From positions 496,001-560,000 of the forward strand of contig NZ_JAAKGV010000001.1 of assembly GCF_011043735.1 (NCBI RefSeq): 64,000 nt of DNA. Direction: 5' to 3'. The first letter of the stretch is position 1. Each line of letters starts with the position of its first letter. The notes beneath the pieces are model-generated. The model saw nothing but the letters and a program-made list of their open reading frames with translations, was not told the DNA's origin and searched no databases. The DNA is from Methylobacterium sp. DB0501. Its GTDB lineage: Bacteria > Pseudomonadota > Alphaproteobacteria > Rhizobiales > Beijerinckiaceae. Shown in pieces: positions 9,518-17,448 of this stretch. Made by a program: the position numbers and the translations under genes.

Positions 9518-9787
9518 TCAGTATATTCCGTGTATGACGCGAACAGCGGTGCTAACCAAAAGCAGCCACAGCGCCTCGTCCCAATGGTTGAACCCATCAC
9601 GCCTCAGGAATTTCTCACGGAGCGTGATCGCAAAGACGGCGCTACAGATCGAGTAAAGCGAGAGTACGAACGACACCATTGGGAAATAATGCGCCCGGCC
9701 GTATAGCCCAATAATAGAGGAGACGCAGAGTTTTGTAGCGAAGCGTCGAAGCGTCAGGCGCGACTCGGCGTCTAGATGCGGCATCAT
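9518..9787 (-). CDS. Small membrane protein, unknown function
   Basis: Encodes 89 residues with two hydrophobic stretches (about residues 34-54 and 70-86) and a basic N-terminus (SRLTLRRFATKLCVSS). Antisense to the trb operon and convergent with it, with only 14 bp between the two stops. I recognise no family. Its amino-acid make-up is that of a real inner-membrane protein and not an overlap artefact, and nothing better occupies this stretch. The start could be either of the first two methionines. Confidence 0.5.
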   Translation of the reverse strand: MMPHLDAESRLTLRRFATKLCVSSIIGLYGRAHYFPMVSFVLSLYSICSAVFAITLREKFLRRDGFNHWDEALWLLLVSTAVRVIHGIY

Positions 9788-9873
9788 GAATGCTCGCTGC
9801 CATCATCGCGCCGACTATGCGTTCGCGGGTCCCATCGATCAGCTCGCACGTGCGCGATAGCGCGGTGCGGCCT

Positions 9874-11112
9874 TCAAAAAAGTATGCCTGTCTCGATCAG
9901 CGCGCGCACCTGATCGCGTCGATCGAAGTCACGACCGAAGCCAAAGCCCGCCTCGAGGTTCCCGATCCGGGTGTACGACACCTCTCCTCGCGCGAAGAAT
10001 ATGCCTTTCTGATAAGTCGGCGTTAAGGTCAGCGACCAGGCACTGCTTCCGGGACCATAAAGCAAGTTCGTTGGCGCACACGACGCGTCCGATCCGCATC
10101 TTCCCCCGCTAGTCTTCAGATACTCAGCCCGCGCGCCGAGCGACCACTCCTTGTCGATCGCGTATTTAACGAGCAGCGCCCCGCCGTAGGTATCGGCGGA
10201 ACGATTGATGCCGAGCTGATCATCGCGGCCAACGTGGCTGTATTGGAGATACGGCGTCAGCGTGAGCGGACCGCTCGTATGGGTGTAAATGAGATTGAAA
10301 ATGCTGCTATTGTTCTGCGCCAAAGGCGTCGCGAAGGAGGATTTGTCATTACGCGATAGCGCACCAGCGCCGACGAAGCTCAGCGAATTCGAGGAATCAA
10401 ACGCGTAGGAAAGCGTGCCCGAGAGCCAGTTCAGCTTTCCCGAAAAGTAGCCGTCGTTAAGCGAGACCGCCGCACTGACCGCTCCCTTGGCGTAGTTCAC
10501 TTGAACGCCGCGGCTGATGGCCGGCTCCTGATTCCACAGCAAGCCGCGCTCGATATTGACGTTTTGGAAGGTGAACGTCGACTCCGCGCCGACCATCGTC
10601 GGCAGTAATCCGGCAGACACGGATAGTTCGGGCGATATCACCGCTTTCGCGTACGCCACCGGAACCGGACCAAAAAGCTGTTCTGTCGCTTCGGTCGCCT
10701 TCAGGTAAGACGTACCCAGCGAAGGGATGGAGTAAATGCCCGTCTGAACATAGAACTGTAGCGGGCCCCGGGTCGTTTGAAACTGGACTTGCGCGTTGCT
10801 GATATCGACGAAGCCATCGCGGTTGCCGATCCCGCCGGCGTGCGTTGCATTGGTCTGCGCGACGCCAATGCCCGTCACTTGGCCCGACACCAGAACCTGA
10901 CCGAACGGTCCTGCCTCAAGCGCGATGGCGTCAGGATTAGGGACGAGGGGGCCAGCAAAACTGGGTGCCGGAACCGGATCTGCATATGCCGCGCTCGCGC
11001 CGAAGAGCGTAGCGCACGCCACTCCAAGCGCCAGGGTCGAGGGCGATGTCAACCACCGTTTGTGTCGCGGCGTCGACTTGCGAATAGCAGAGAAATCGGC
11101 AGGTCCGGGCAT
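9874..11112 (-). CDS. Outer-membrane beta-barrel (porin-like) protein
   Basis: Porin-like protein of 412 residues from the internal ATG MPGPADFSAIRK; a 13-residue longer form starting at 11151 is possible. A signal peptide with a basic start and an LALGVACATLFGASAAYA core ends near residue 45. The rest alternates polar and hydrophobic residues (LSYAFDSSNSLSFVGAGALSR, LTLTPYLQYSHVG, WSLGARAEYLK) as in a beta-barrel, and it ends in a hydrophobic C-terminal strand. The last residue is Phe (...IETGILF), the classic outer-membrane assembly signal. It probably admits small solutes; substrate unknown. It lies downstream of, and on the same strand as, the LysR gene. Confidence 0.8.
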   Translation of the reverse strand: MPGPADFSAIRKSTPRHKRWLTSPSTLALGVACATLFGASAAYADPVPAPSFAGPLVPNPDAIALEAGPFGQVLVSGQVTGIGVAQTNATHAGGIGNRDGFVDISNAQVQFQTTRGPLQFYVQTGIYSIPSLGTSYLKATEATEQLFGPVPVAYAKAVISPELSVSAGLLPTMVGAESTFTFQNVNIERGLLWNQEPAISRGVQVNYAKGAVSAAVSLNDGYFSGKLNWLSGTLSYAFDSSNSLSFVGAGALSRNDKSSFATPLAQNNSSIFNLIYTHTSGPLTLTPYLQYSHVGRDDQLGINRSADTYGGALLVKYAIDKEWSLGARAEYLKTSGGRCGSDASCAPTNLLYGPGSSAWSLTLTPTYQKGIFFARGEVSYTRIGNLEAGFGFGRDFDRRDQVRALIETGILF

Positions 11113-11291
11113 ATTGCATCCCCATTTGATTGGGCAGATGCAGCGAAGCACTAATTTTACGCGTATAAAGTCGGCGCTTTATCTGACGCTGGGACGTAAG
11201 GATCGCATATATATTTGGGAGGGATCGGCACTGTTTGACGCCGCTTAGACCGCCTGGCGGTAATGGAACTCAGAAACGGCGGCTTCGACCA
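11113..11291. promoter_or_regulatory. Upstream region of the porin-like gene
   Basis: Gap between the porin-like gene and the LysR gene. It contains TAAGGATCGC at 11197-11206 followed by an A/T-rich run (ATATATATTT). The same ten bases recur at 12318-12327 in the region upstream of the LysR gene and kdp. The recurrence in two control regions next to one regulator suggests a shared binding site, but this is inference. Confidence 0.35.
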
Positions 11292-12188
11292 TTATGCAGT
11301 AGCTGCTTGCCCGGACGTCAAGCTCAGCAGCCGACGAAAGGGCGGGTTGTCATTCTCGGTCGACCAAACCGCCGAGAAGGGCACCGCACACCCTTCGAGC
11401 CTCCGATAGGTGATGCCGGGGAACGACGTCTCCGCGACCGATTGGCTTGCTATCGAGATGCCCCTGCCAATCGCAACCAACTGCATCAGGGTCTGTGACG
11501 ACACCCGGTCACGCTGTATCCGTGGCGAATATCCAATAGAGGAGAGGTGCCGGAAAACGAACGCTTCGATATCGCGTCCCGGCGTAGCTTCGGTCACCAG
11601 AAACTGCTTCAGCCGGATGTCACTCCACGCGATTTCGCTCTTCTTCGTGAGTGCATCACTCTCCGGCAAGACGACGAACACATCCTCGCTCCACAGCCGT
11701 TTGGTGGCAAGGCTTCCAGTGTCAAGCGGCGCGGCCATGAACGCGATATCGAGATTGCCGCGCTCCAGGTCCTCGAAGAGCTGTGTATGTGTGCCTTCCA
11801 CAAACTCAAGCTGCACCGCTTCATGCTGCCGACAAAAGCGAATAAGGAGCTCCCCGAGAAACCCGGTTGCGAGCGGAGATGACAGGCCGACGCGAACCGT
11901 ACCGGACCGGCCGCGACCTATCGTGCCGACATCGCCTACCGCGCGATCAATCTCGTTCAGCGCGGCTTGGGCATGCTCGACAAAAATCGAGCCAGCTTGC
12001 GTTAGCGAAACGCCCGACCTCTTGCGAAGAAATAGGCTGGAGCCCAGCCCGTCCTCCAAGTTTCTGACCTGTCGACTGATCGTCGACTCCCGCACCCCAA
12101 GGCGTGAGGATGCCTTGCGAAAGCTTCCAAACCGGGCGGCCGTCACAACGTATCGTATGTGCCTAAGTTCTAGCTCAAATGCCTTCAC
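11292..12188 (-). CDS. LysR-family transcriptional regulator
   Basis: Encodes 298 residues. The N-terminal winged helix-turn-helix is clear at about residues 6-66 (LRHIRYVVTAARFGSFRKASSRLGV, then STISRQVRNLEDGLG). A periplasmic-binding-like effector domain follows (GELLIRFCRQHEAVQLEFVEG ... LMQLVAIGRGISIASQSVAE). It stands divergent to kdpF and upstream of the porin-like gene, so either or both could be its targets. It belongs to the same LysR subtype as the headless effector-domain protein at 23870-24769. Confidence 0.93.
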   Translation of the reverse strand: MKAFELELRHIRYVVTAARFGSFRKASSRLGVRESTISRQVRNLEDGLGSSLFLRKRSGVSLTQAGSIFVEHAQAALNEIDRAVGDVGTIGRGRSGTVRVGLSSPLATGFLGELLIRFCRQHEAVQLEFVEGTHTQLFEDLERGNLDIAFMAAPLDTGSLATKRLWSEDVFVVLPESDALTKKSEIAWSDIRLKQFLVTEATPGRDIEAFVFRHLSSIGYSPRIQRDRVSSQTLMQLVAIGRGISIASQSVAETSFPGITYRRLEGCAVPFSAVWSTENDNPPFRRLLSLTSGQAATA

Positions 12189-12690
12189 CGCCGGAGGGGC
12201 CGAGCTGTGCAGCGATGTCGGCGGCGATGGAAGCTACAGCGCATCTCGGCGTTACCTGTGATTGGAACGCGTCGAGTCGAACGCGATGCTATAGGAAGCT
12301 GCTTACCCCGCGTGACATAAGGATCGCGTAGAGTTTCGGGGGCGACCGCAAAGACCGCGTAAGACGCAGCCCTCATTCGCCAGTTCGAAAGCCTACTCTA
12401 CTTCACTCGCATTCATCTATTCATGACCGGCCAAGAAACGTCGCAGGCGGTAGCTGTGACATGCTCCCTTACGCCATCCTTATACACGGGCGTAAAAACT
12501 CAGCGCCGCCTTTACGTGCAACGTCTTAAAGGCGTCCCGCAGACTGACACTAAACTGGAGCTGCAGCCAAAATGCTCAGCAACTTTCTGGCCGAGAAGCC
12601 GAGATCTGCGCGTCTACTGAGCCGCGTGCGTCCGCGCTCGCGCACGCAGAGACGATCTTTCGGCGTCGTCGCGCTGTTTGGAGAATCCTC
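12189..12690. promoter_or_regulatory. lysR-kdp divergent control region
   Basis: About 500 bp with no credible gene. It holds a second copy of TAAGGATCGC at 12318-12327 and a perfect dyad TTACGCC...GGCGTAA (12469-12495, 13-bp spacer) about 200 bp upstream of kdpF. Around the dyad is the TTATACA/TTTACG-rich composition expected of a kdp promoter. KdpE from the same operon is a natural candidate to bind here. An open frame of 65 codons at 12423-12620 overlaps the dyad and looks random. Confidence 0.4.
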
Positions 12691-12786
12691 GTGACCGAAA
12701 CCCTCATGATTGGTCTGGCCGGCGCCTGCGCGGTCGGCCTCTTCATCTACCTTTTCTACGCCCTCATGAAGCCTGAGCGCTTCTGA
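12691..12786 (+). CDS. kdpF: KdpF, small Kdp stabilising subunit
   Basis: Single-span peptide of 31 residues that starts at GTG 12691, seven bases after a GGAG ribosome site. The end LFIYLFYALMKPERF is the KdpF signature (hydrophobic helix ending in YAL-x-x-PE-x-F). KdpF sits beside KdpA and stabilises the KdpFABC potassium pump. It is the first gene of the kdp operon, divergent from the LysR gene. Confidence 0.88.
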   Translation: MTETLMIGLAGACAVGLFIYLFYALMKPERF

Positions 12787-12822
12787 GCATCAACGATCCA
12801 TTCTAACCGGCAGGTGGCAAAT

Positions 12823-12906
12823 ATGGGCGACCTCATCTTCGTAGCGGTAACGCTCGGATTCTTCGCAATCACAGCAGGGTTCATCGTGGCCCTCGATCGA
12901 ATTTGA
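12823..12906 (+). CDS. 27-residue membrane peptide between kdpF and kdpA
   Basis: Short ORF with a good ribosome site (AGGTGG, seven bases upstream) that encodes [19 protein letters not shown]... and ends in LDRI. It is one hydrophobic helix with charged ends. It is not a second KdpF copy, since the YAL-x-x-PE-x-F end is missing. I recall peptides of this pattern (MDLL..L...FFALS.G....C..L) near kdpF in other bacteria, but this cannot be tested here. It ends ten bases before kdpA. Likely an accessory of the pump; function unknown. Confidence 0.6.
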   Translation: MGDLIFVAVTLGFFAITAGFIVALDRI

Positions 12907-12916
12907 GGGGGCTCTG

Positions 12917-14620
12917 ATGGGATACGATCTGAATCAATTCATCGTCGTTCTGGCGATCATGACGGGCCTCGTCTTTGTGACTGGCCCGTGGCTCACGCGC
13001 ATCTTCACCGCGCCTGGACACAATATTATCGAGCGCGGCACCTACCGGTTGCTGGGCGTCGATCCCGCCGAGCCGATGTCTTGGAAACGCTATGGCGCGG
13101 TGCTGCTCCTCAGCAACGCCGCCATGATGCTGCTCGGCTACCTGATTTTGCGCATCCAGCAACTTCTGCCCGGCGATTCGCTCGGTCGCTCTTCGCAGAC
13201 ACCCGACCTCGCGTTCAACACCGTCGCCTCGTTCATCACCAATACCAACTGGCAGGCCTATTCTGGCGAAACGAGCCTCTCGAACCTGTCGCAGATGGCG
13301 GTCATCACGTTCCTGATGACCGTCAGCGCCGCGACCGGCGTTGCCGCCGCGGGCGGCTTCATCCGGGGCCTTAGCCGCAAGAGCGCCGGCGACATCGGCA
13401 ATTATTGGGTCGACTTCACGCGCGTCACCTACCGCCTGCTGCTCCCGGTCTGCTTCGTCCTTGCGCTCATCTATGTGTGGCAGGGCATGCCGCAGACGCT
13501 GACGGCCGACACGGTGGTCACGACGCTCGAAGGCGCTCGCCAGCAACTCATCATCGGGCCGGTGGCCAGTCTCGAGACCATCAAGCACATCGGCACCAAC
13601 GGCGGTGGCTTCTTCGGCATGAACGCCGCGCATCCTTTTGAAAACCCGACACCGCTCACCAACACGCTGCACATCCTGAGCATGTTGTTGATCCCGTCGG
13701 CCCTGACCTACGTCTTCGGATCGATGATCGCCAACCGCAAGCAGGGTTGGTCGTTCTTCGCCGCCTTCTTCGTCATGTTCCTCGGTTTCCTAGCGCTGGT
13801 CTACGGCGCCGAGCATGCGGGCAATCCGATGCTCTCGCCGCTGGGAATTGATCAGGCGCAGACCGCAACGCTCGGCGGCGGCAACATGGAGGGTAAGGAA
13901 CTTCGCTTCGGCATCGCGCAGACCAGCCTGTTCGTGACCACCACGACGGCGGCGACGACGGGATCGGTCGACTCGATGCACGCCTCGCTGACGCCGCTTG
14001 GCGGCCTCGTCCCGATCGCCCAGATGATGCTCAACAACGTGTTCGGCGGCGATGGCGTCGGCCTCATCAATCTCGTCACCTATGCAATTCTGACCGTCTT
14101 CCTGGTCGGCATGATGATCGGGCGAACGCCCGAATTCCTCGGCAAGAAGGTCGAGGCGCGCGAGATGAAGTTCGTGATGCTGGCTGTTCTGGCCCATGCC
14201 TTCAGCATCCTCGGTTTCACGGCGCTCGCATGCGTCATGCCCTCCACCGTCGACAGTCTGGCCAACATGGGGCCCCACGGTTTCAGCGAAGTGCTCTACG
14301 CCTATACCTCGGGCACCGCCAACAACGGTTCGGCCTTCGCCGGCTTCAACGCCAACACGCCCTTCTTCAACACAACCATTGGGCTCGCGATGCTGGTCGG
14401 GCGCTATCTGACCTTGCTGCCGATGCTGGCGGTCGCGGGCGTGATGGCGGCGAAGACGACGGTGCCGGCTGGCCCAGGGACGCTCTCGACCGCAACGCCG
14501 CTGTTCACAGGGCTTCTCGTGTTCGTGGTGTTGGTGGTCGGGGGTCTGACCTTCCTCCCCGCGCTCGCGCTCGGCCCCATCGTCGAGCATCTGCTGATGC
14601 TGTCTGGCACGACATTCTGA
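12917..14620 (+). CDS. kdpA: KdpA, potassium channel-like subunit
   Basis: Potassium-translocating subunit of the KdpFABC P-type ATPase, an inner-membrane protein with four channel-like repeats that carry the selectivity filter. The 567 residues match the family length. Filter-type segments are visible, such as [29 protein letters not shown] and [20 protein letters not shown]. The gene starts with MGYDLNQF after a GGGGG ribosome site and is followed by kdpC ten bases downstream, not by kdpB. Confidence 0.98.
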   Translation: MGYDLNQFIVVLAIMTGLVFVTGPWLTRIFTAPGHNIIERGTYRLLGVDPAEPMSWKRYGAVLLLSNAAMMLLGYLILRIQQLLPGDSLGRSSQTPDLAFNTVASFITNTNWQAYSGETSLSNLSQMAVITFLMTVSAATGVAAAGGFIRGLSRKSAGDIGNYWVDFTRVTYRLLLPVCFVLALIYVWQGMPQTLTADTVVTTLEGARQQLIIGPVASLETIKHIGTNGGGFFGMNAAHPFENPTPLTNTLHILSMLLIPSALTYVFGSMIANRKQGWSFFAAFFVMFLGFLALVYGAEHAGNPMLSPLGIDQAQTATLGGGNMEGKELRFGIAQTSLFVTTTTAATTGSVDSMHASLTPLGGLVPIAQMMLNNVFGGDGVGLINLVTYAILTVFLVGMMIGRTPEFLGKKVEAREMKFVMLAVLAHAFSILGFTALACVMPSTVDSLANMGPHGFSEVLYAYTSGTANNGSAFAGFNANTPFFNTTIGLAMLVGRYLTLLPMLAVAGVMAAKTTVPAGPGTLSTATPLFTGLLVFVVLVVGGLTFLPALALGPIVEHLLMLSGTTF

Positions 14621-14630
14621 GGACATCGCC

Positions 14631-15311
14631 ATGCACAACGATCAATCGACATCCGCCGACCTCTCTGCCACCTCCGCCTTCAAGGGCATCGCCCGGCCGG
14701 TGCTTGTTTCAGCCCTGCTATTCATGGTGGTGACAGGTCTGGCCTATCCGCTGGCGACAACCGGCGTCGCCAATCTGCTCTTCCCGAGCCAGGCTCAGGG
14801 AAGCCTGATCGAGAGAAACGGGCAGGCCATCGGGTCTCGCCAGATCGGACAATATTTCGCACGCCCGGAATATTTCCATAGTCGGCCAAGCGCCACGTCG
14901 GGTCCCGACCCGCAGGACCCCTCCAAGACGGTCGACCAGCCGTATAACGCTGGAGCCAGCGCCGCGAGCAACCAGGGTGTTCTCAGCAAGAAGCTCCTCA
15001 CCGCGGTCGAAGAGCGCGCCATCGCCTACCGTCAGGAGAACGGACTGGCGGCCAACGCCGCCGTTCCGGTCGACGCGGTGACCGCGTCCGGCTCAGGTCT
15101 CGACCCGCATATCTCGATCGCCAACGCCAACATCCAGGCGCAGCGGGTCGCTCGCGCCCGAGGGGTGGCGGTGGACCGCGTCCTGGCGCTGATCAATGAG
15201 AATGTCGATCGACCGCAGTTCGGTCTGTTCGGCGACCCACGCGTCAATGTCCTTGCACTCAATCTCGCGCTCGACGCGGCTGCCGCGCCGGCCCGTCCGG
15301 CTGCCCAATAA
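14631..15311 (+). CDS. kdpC: KdpC, potassium-transporting ATPase subunit C
   Basis: Periplasm-facing helper subunit of KdpFABC that raises ATP affinity. It has 226 residues, one transmembrane helix near the N-terminus (about residues 22-45) and the KdpC core: GSRQIGQYFARPEYFHSRPSA, YNAGASAASNQG, then SGSGLDPHIS and VNVLALNLAL at the C-terminus. It lies between kdpA and kdpB, where the usual order is A-B-C. It is slightly longer than typical at both ends. Confidence 0.97.
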   Translation: MHNDQSTSADLSATSAFKGIARPVLVSALLFMVVTGLAYPLATTGVANLLFPSQAQGSLIERNGQAIGSRQIGQYFARPEYFHSRPSATSGPDPQDPSKTVDQPYNAGASAASNQGVLSKKLLTAVEERAIAYRQENGLAANAAVPVDAVTASGSGLDPHISIANANIQAQRVARARGVAVDRVLALINENVDRPQFGLFGDPRVNVLALNLALDAAAAPARPAAQ

Positions 15312-15326
15312 AACCGAGGTGGCATC

Positions 15327-17411
15327 ATGTCCGATCTAGAGACTCCTACGGCGCAGAGCGCCGCCGTCCTCGGCGGAAACGTCAAGCAAGTGCCGTGGGC
15401 ATCAGTGGCCGCGGAAGCCTTCAAGAAGCTGTCACCGCGCGTTCAGATCAAGAACCCGGTGATGTTCGTCGTGTTTCTCGGCAGCATCGTCACAACTTTG
15501 CTTTTCATTCAGGCCGTGACCGGCAAGGGCGAGGCGTCCGCTCCCTTCATCTTCGCGATCGCCGCATGGCTTTGGTTCACGGTCCTTTTCGCCAACGCTG
15601 CCGAGGCCATGGCGGAAGGGCGCGGCAAGGCGCAGGCCGATGCGCTGCGCGCCACCCGCCAGCGCGTTCTCGCTCGGATGCTCAAGGAGCCGCGACGTGA
15701 CGCCGAATCCTGGCCTCAGGCGAGCGACGAACTGGGTGTGGGAGCATACGTGCTTGTCGAGGCTGGCGAGATCATCCCGGCCGACGGCGAAGTGCTGCAA
15801 GGCGCAGCTTCGGTGGATGAGTCCGCAATCACCGGCGAGTCCGCCCCCGTCATCCGCGAGGCAGGCGGCGACTTCGCATCCGTGACGGGCGGCACACGCG
15901 TGCTTTCGGACTGGATTGTTGTCGAGGTCACTGCCAAGCCGGGCGAGGCCTTCCTCGATCGCATGATCGCGATGGTCGAAGGCGCTAAGCGTGGCAAGAC
16001 ACCCAACGAGATCGCACTCACGATCCTATTGGTCGCACTCACGATCATCTTCCTGCTCGTCTGCGTCACCCTCCTGCCGTTCTCTAGCTTCAGCACGATC
16101 ATCAACGGCTCGGGCACGGTGGTGACGATCACGGTGCTCATTGCGCTTCTCGTTTGCCTCATCCCGACGACGATCGGAGCACTGCTCTCAGCCGTGGGCA
16201 TCGCCGGTATGAGCCGGATGATGAAGGCCAATGTGCTGGCCACCTCTGGCCGCGCGATCGAGGCGGCGGGTGATGTCGACGTCCTCCTCCTCGACAAGAC
16301 CGGCACGATCACGCTCGGCAATCGCGAGGCGACGAAGTTTCATCCCGCGCCCGGCATCAAAGAGCCCGCGCTGGCCGACGCGGCGCAGCTCGCATCCCTT
16401 GCCGACGAGACGCCCGAAGGGCGCTCTATCGTGATCCTGGCCAAAAACGCTTTCGGCATCCGCGGCCGCGAGCTTCAGGGCGCGGAGACAATCGGTTTCA
16501 CCGCGCAAACCCGAATGAGCGGCATCAACATCGACGGCCGCCAGATCCGGAAAGGTGCGGCCAGTGCGATCCGCGCCCATGTCGAGGCGATGGGCGGTGT
16601 CTTCCCCAAGGAAGTGACCACGACCGTCGAAGAAGTTTCTCGCCGCGGCAGCACACCGCTCGTCGTTAGCGACGGAACCAATGTCCTGGGCGTGATCGAG
16701 CTCAAGGACATCATCAAAGGCGGGATCAAGGAGCGCTTCGCCGAGCTTCGCGCGATGGGCATCAAGACCGTGATGATCACCGGCGACAACCAGTTGACGG
16801 CAGCGACCATCGCGGCCGAAGCCGGCGTCGACGATTACTTGGCTGAGGCGACGCCGGAGGACAAGCTCCGGCTTATTCGCCAGTACCAGGCTGAGGGACG
16901 GCTCGTCGCGATGACCGGCGACGGCACCAACGACGCGCCCGCGCTCGCCCAAGCCGATGTCGCCGTCGCGATGAACAGCGGTACGCAGGCGGCCAAGGAA
17001 GCCGGCAATATGGTCGATCTCGACAGCAACCCAACCAAGCTGCTGCGCGTCGTCGAAGTCGGCAAGCAGATGATCATGACGCGCGGCGCGCTCACGACCT
17101 TTAGCGTCGCAAACGACCTGGCCAAGTATTTCGCGATCATTCCCGCCGCCTTCGTCGCGACCTATCCGCCGCTCGCCGCGCTCAACGTGATGGGACTGCA
17201 CAGCCCGGCCTCGGCGATTCTCTCTGCGGTCATCTTCAACGCGCTGATCATCGTCGTGCTAATCCCGCTCGCCCTACGCGGGGTGAAGTATCGCGCCGAA
17301 CCGGCGGCGCGGCTTCTCGGTCGGAACCTGCTCATCTACGGATTAGGCGGGATTATCGTGCCATTTATAGGTATAAAGCTCATCGACCTCGTGCTCACGC
17401 CGTTCTTTTAG
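15327..17411 (+). CDS. kdpB: KdpB, catalytic P-type ATPase subunit
   Basis: Catalytic subunit that hydrolyses ATP to drive potassium uptake. The 694 residues hold all P-type landmarks: TGES of the actuator domain at about 169-172, the phosphorylation motif DKTGT with the aspartate at residue 323, the nucleotide-binding region, and [18 protein letters not shown] in the hinge. Serine in the TGESAPVI segment is the kind of site used for inhibitory phosphorylation in other KdpB proteins. It is followed by kdpD after 37 bp. Confidence 0.98.
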   Translation: MSDLETPTAQSAAVLGGNVKQVPWASVAAEAFKKLSPRVQIKNPVMFVVFLGSIVTTLLFIQAVTGKGEASAPFIFAIAAWLWFTVLFANAAEAMAEGRGKAQADALRATRQRVLARMLKEPRRDAESWPQASDELGVGAYVLVEAGEIIPADGEVLQGAASVDESAITGESAPVIREAGGDFASVTGGTRVLSDWIVVEVTAKPGEAFLDRMIAMVEGAKRGKTPNEIALTILLVALTIIFLLVCVTLLPFSSFSTIINGSGTVVTITVLIALLVCLIPTTIGALLSAVGIAGMSRMMKANVLATSGRAIEAAGDVDVLLLDKTGTITLGNREATKFHPAPGIKEPALADAAQLASLADETPEGRSIVILAKNAFGIRGRELQGAETIGFTAQTRMSGINIDGRQIRKGAASAIRAHVEAMGGVFPKEVTTTVEEVSRRGSTPLVVSDGTNVLGVIELKDIIKGGIKERFAELRAMGIKTVMITGDNQLTAATIAAEAGVDDYLAEATPEDKLRLIRQYQAEGRLVAMTGDGTNDAPALAQADVAVAMNSGTQAAKEAGNMVDLDSNPTKLLRVVEVGKQMIMTRGALTTFSVANDLAKYFAIIPAAFVATYPPLAALNVMGLHSPASAILSAVIFNALIIVVLIPLALRGVKYRAEPAARLLGRNLLIYGLGGIIVPFIGIKLIDLVLTPFF

Positions 17412-17448
17412 ACGAACGGCGTGCGGCACTGGCGTGAGGCAGTAGACG

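Noticed and set aside
12423-12620. 65-codon open frame in the lysR-kdp control region
   Set aside because: It overlaps the TTACGCC/GGCGTAA dyad, has no ribosome site and its residues show no pattern of a folded or membrane protein.
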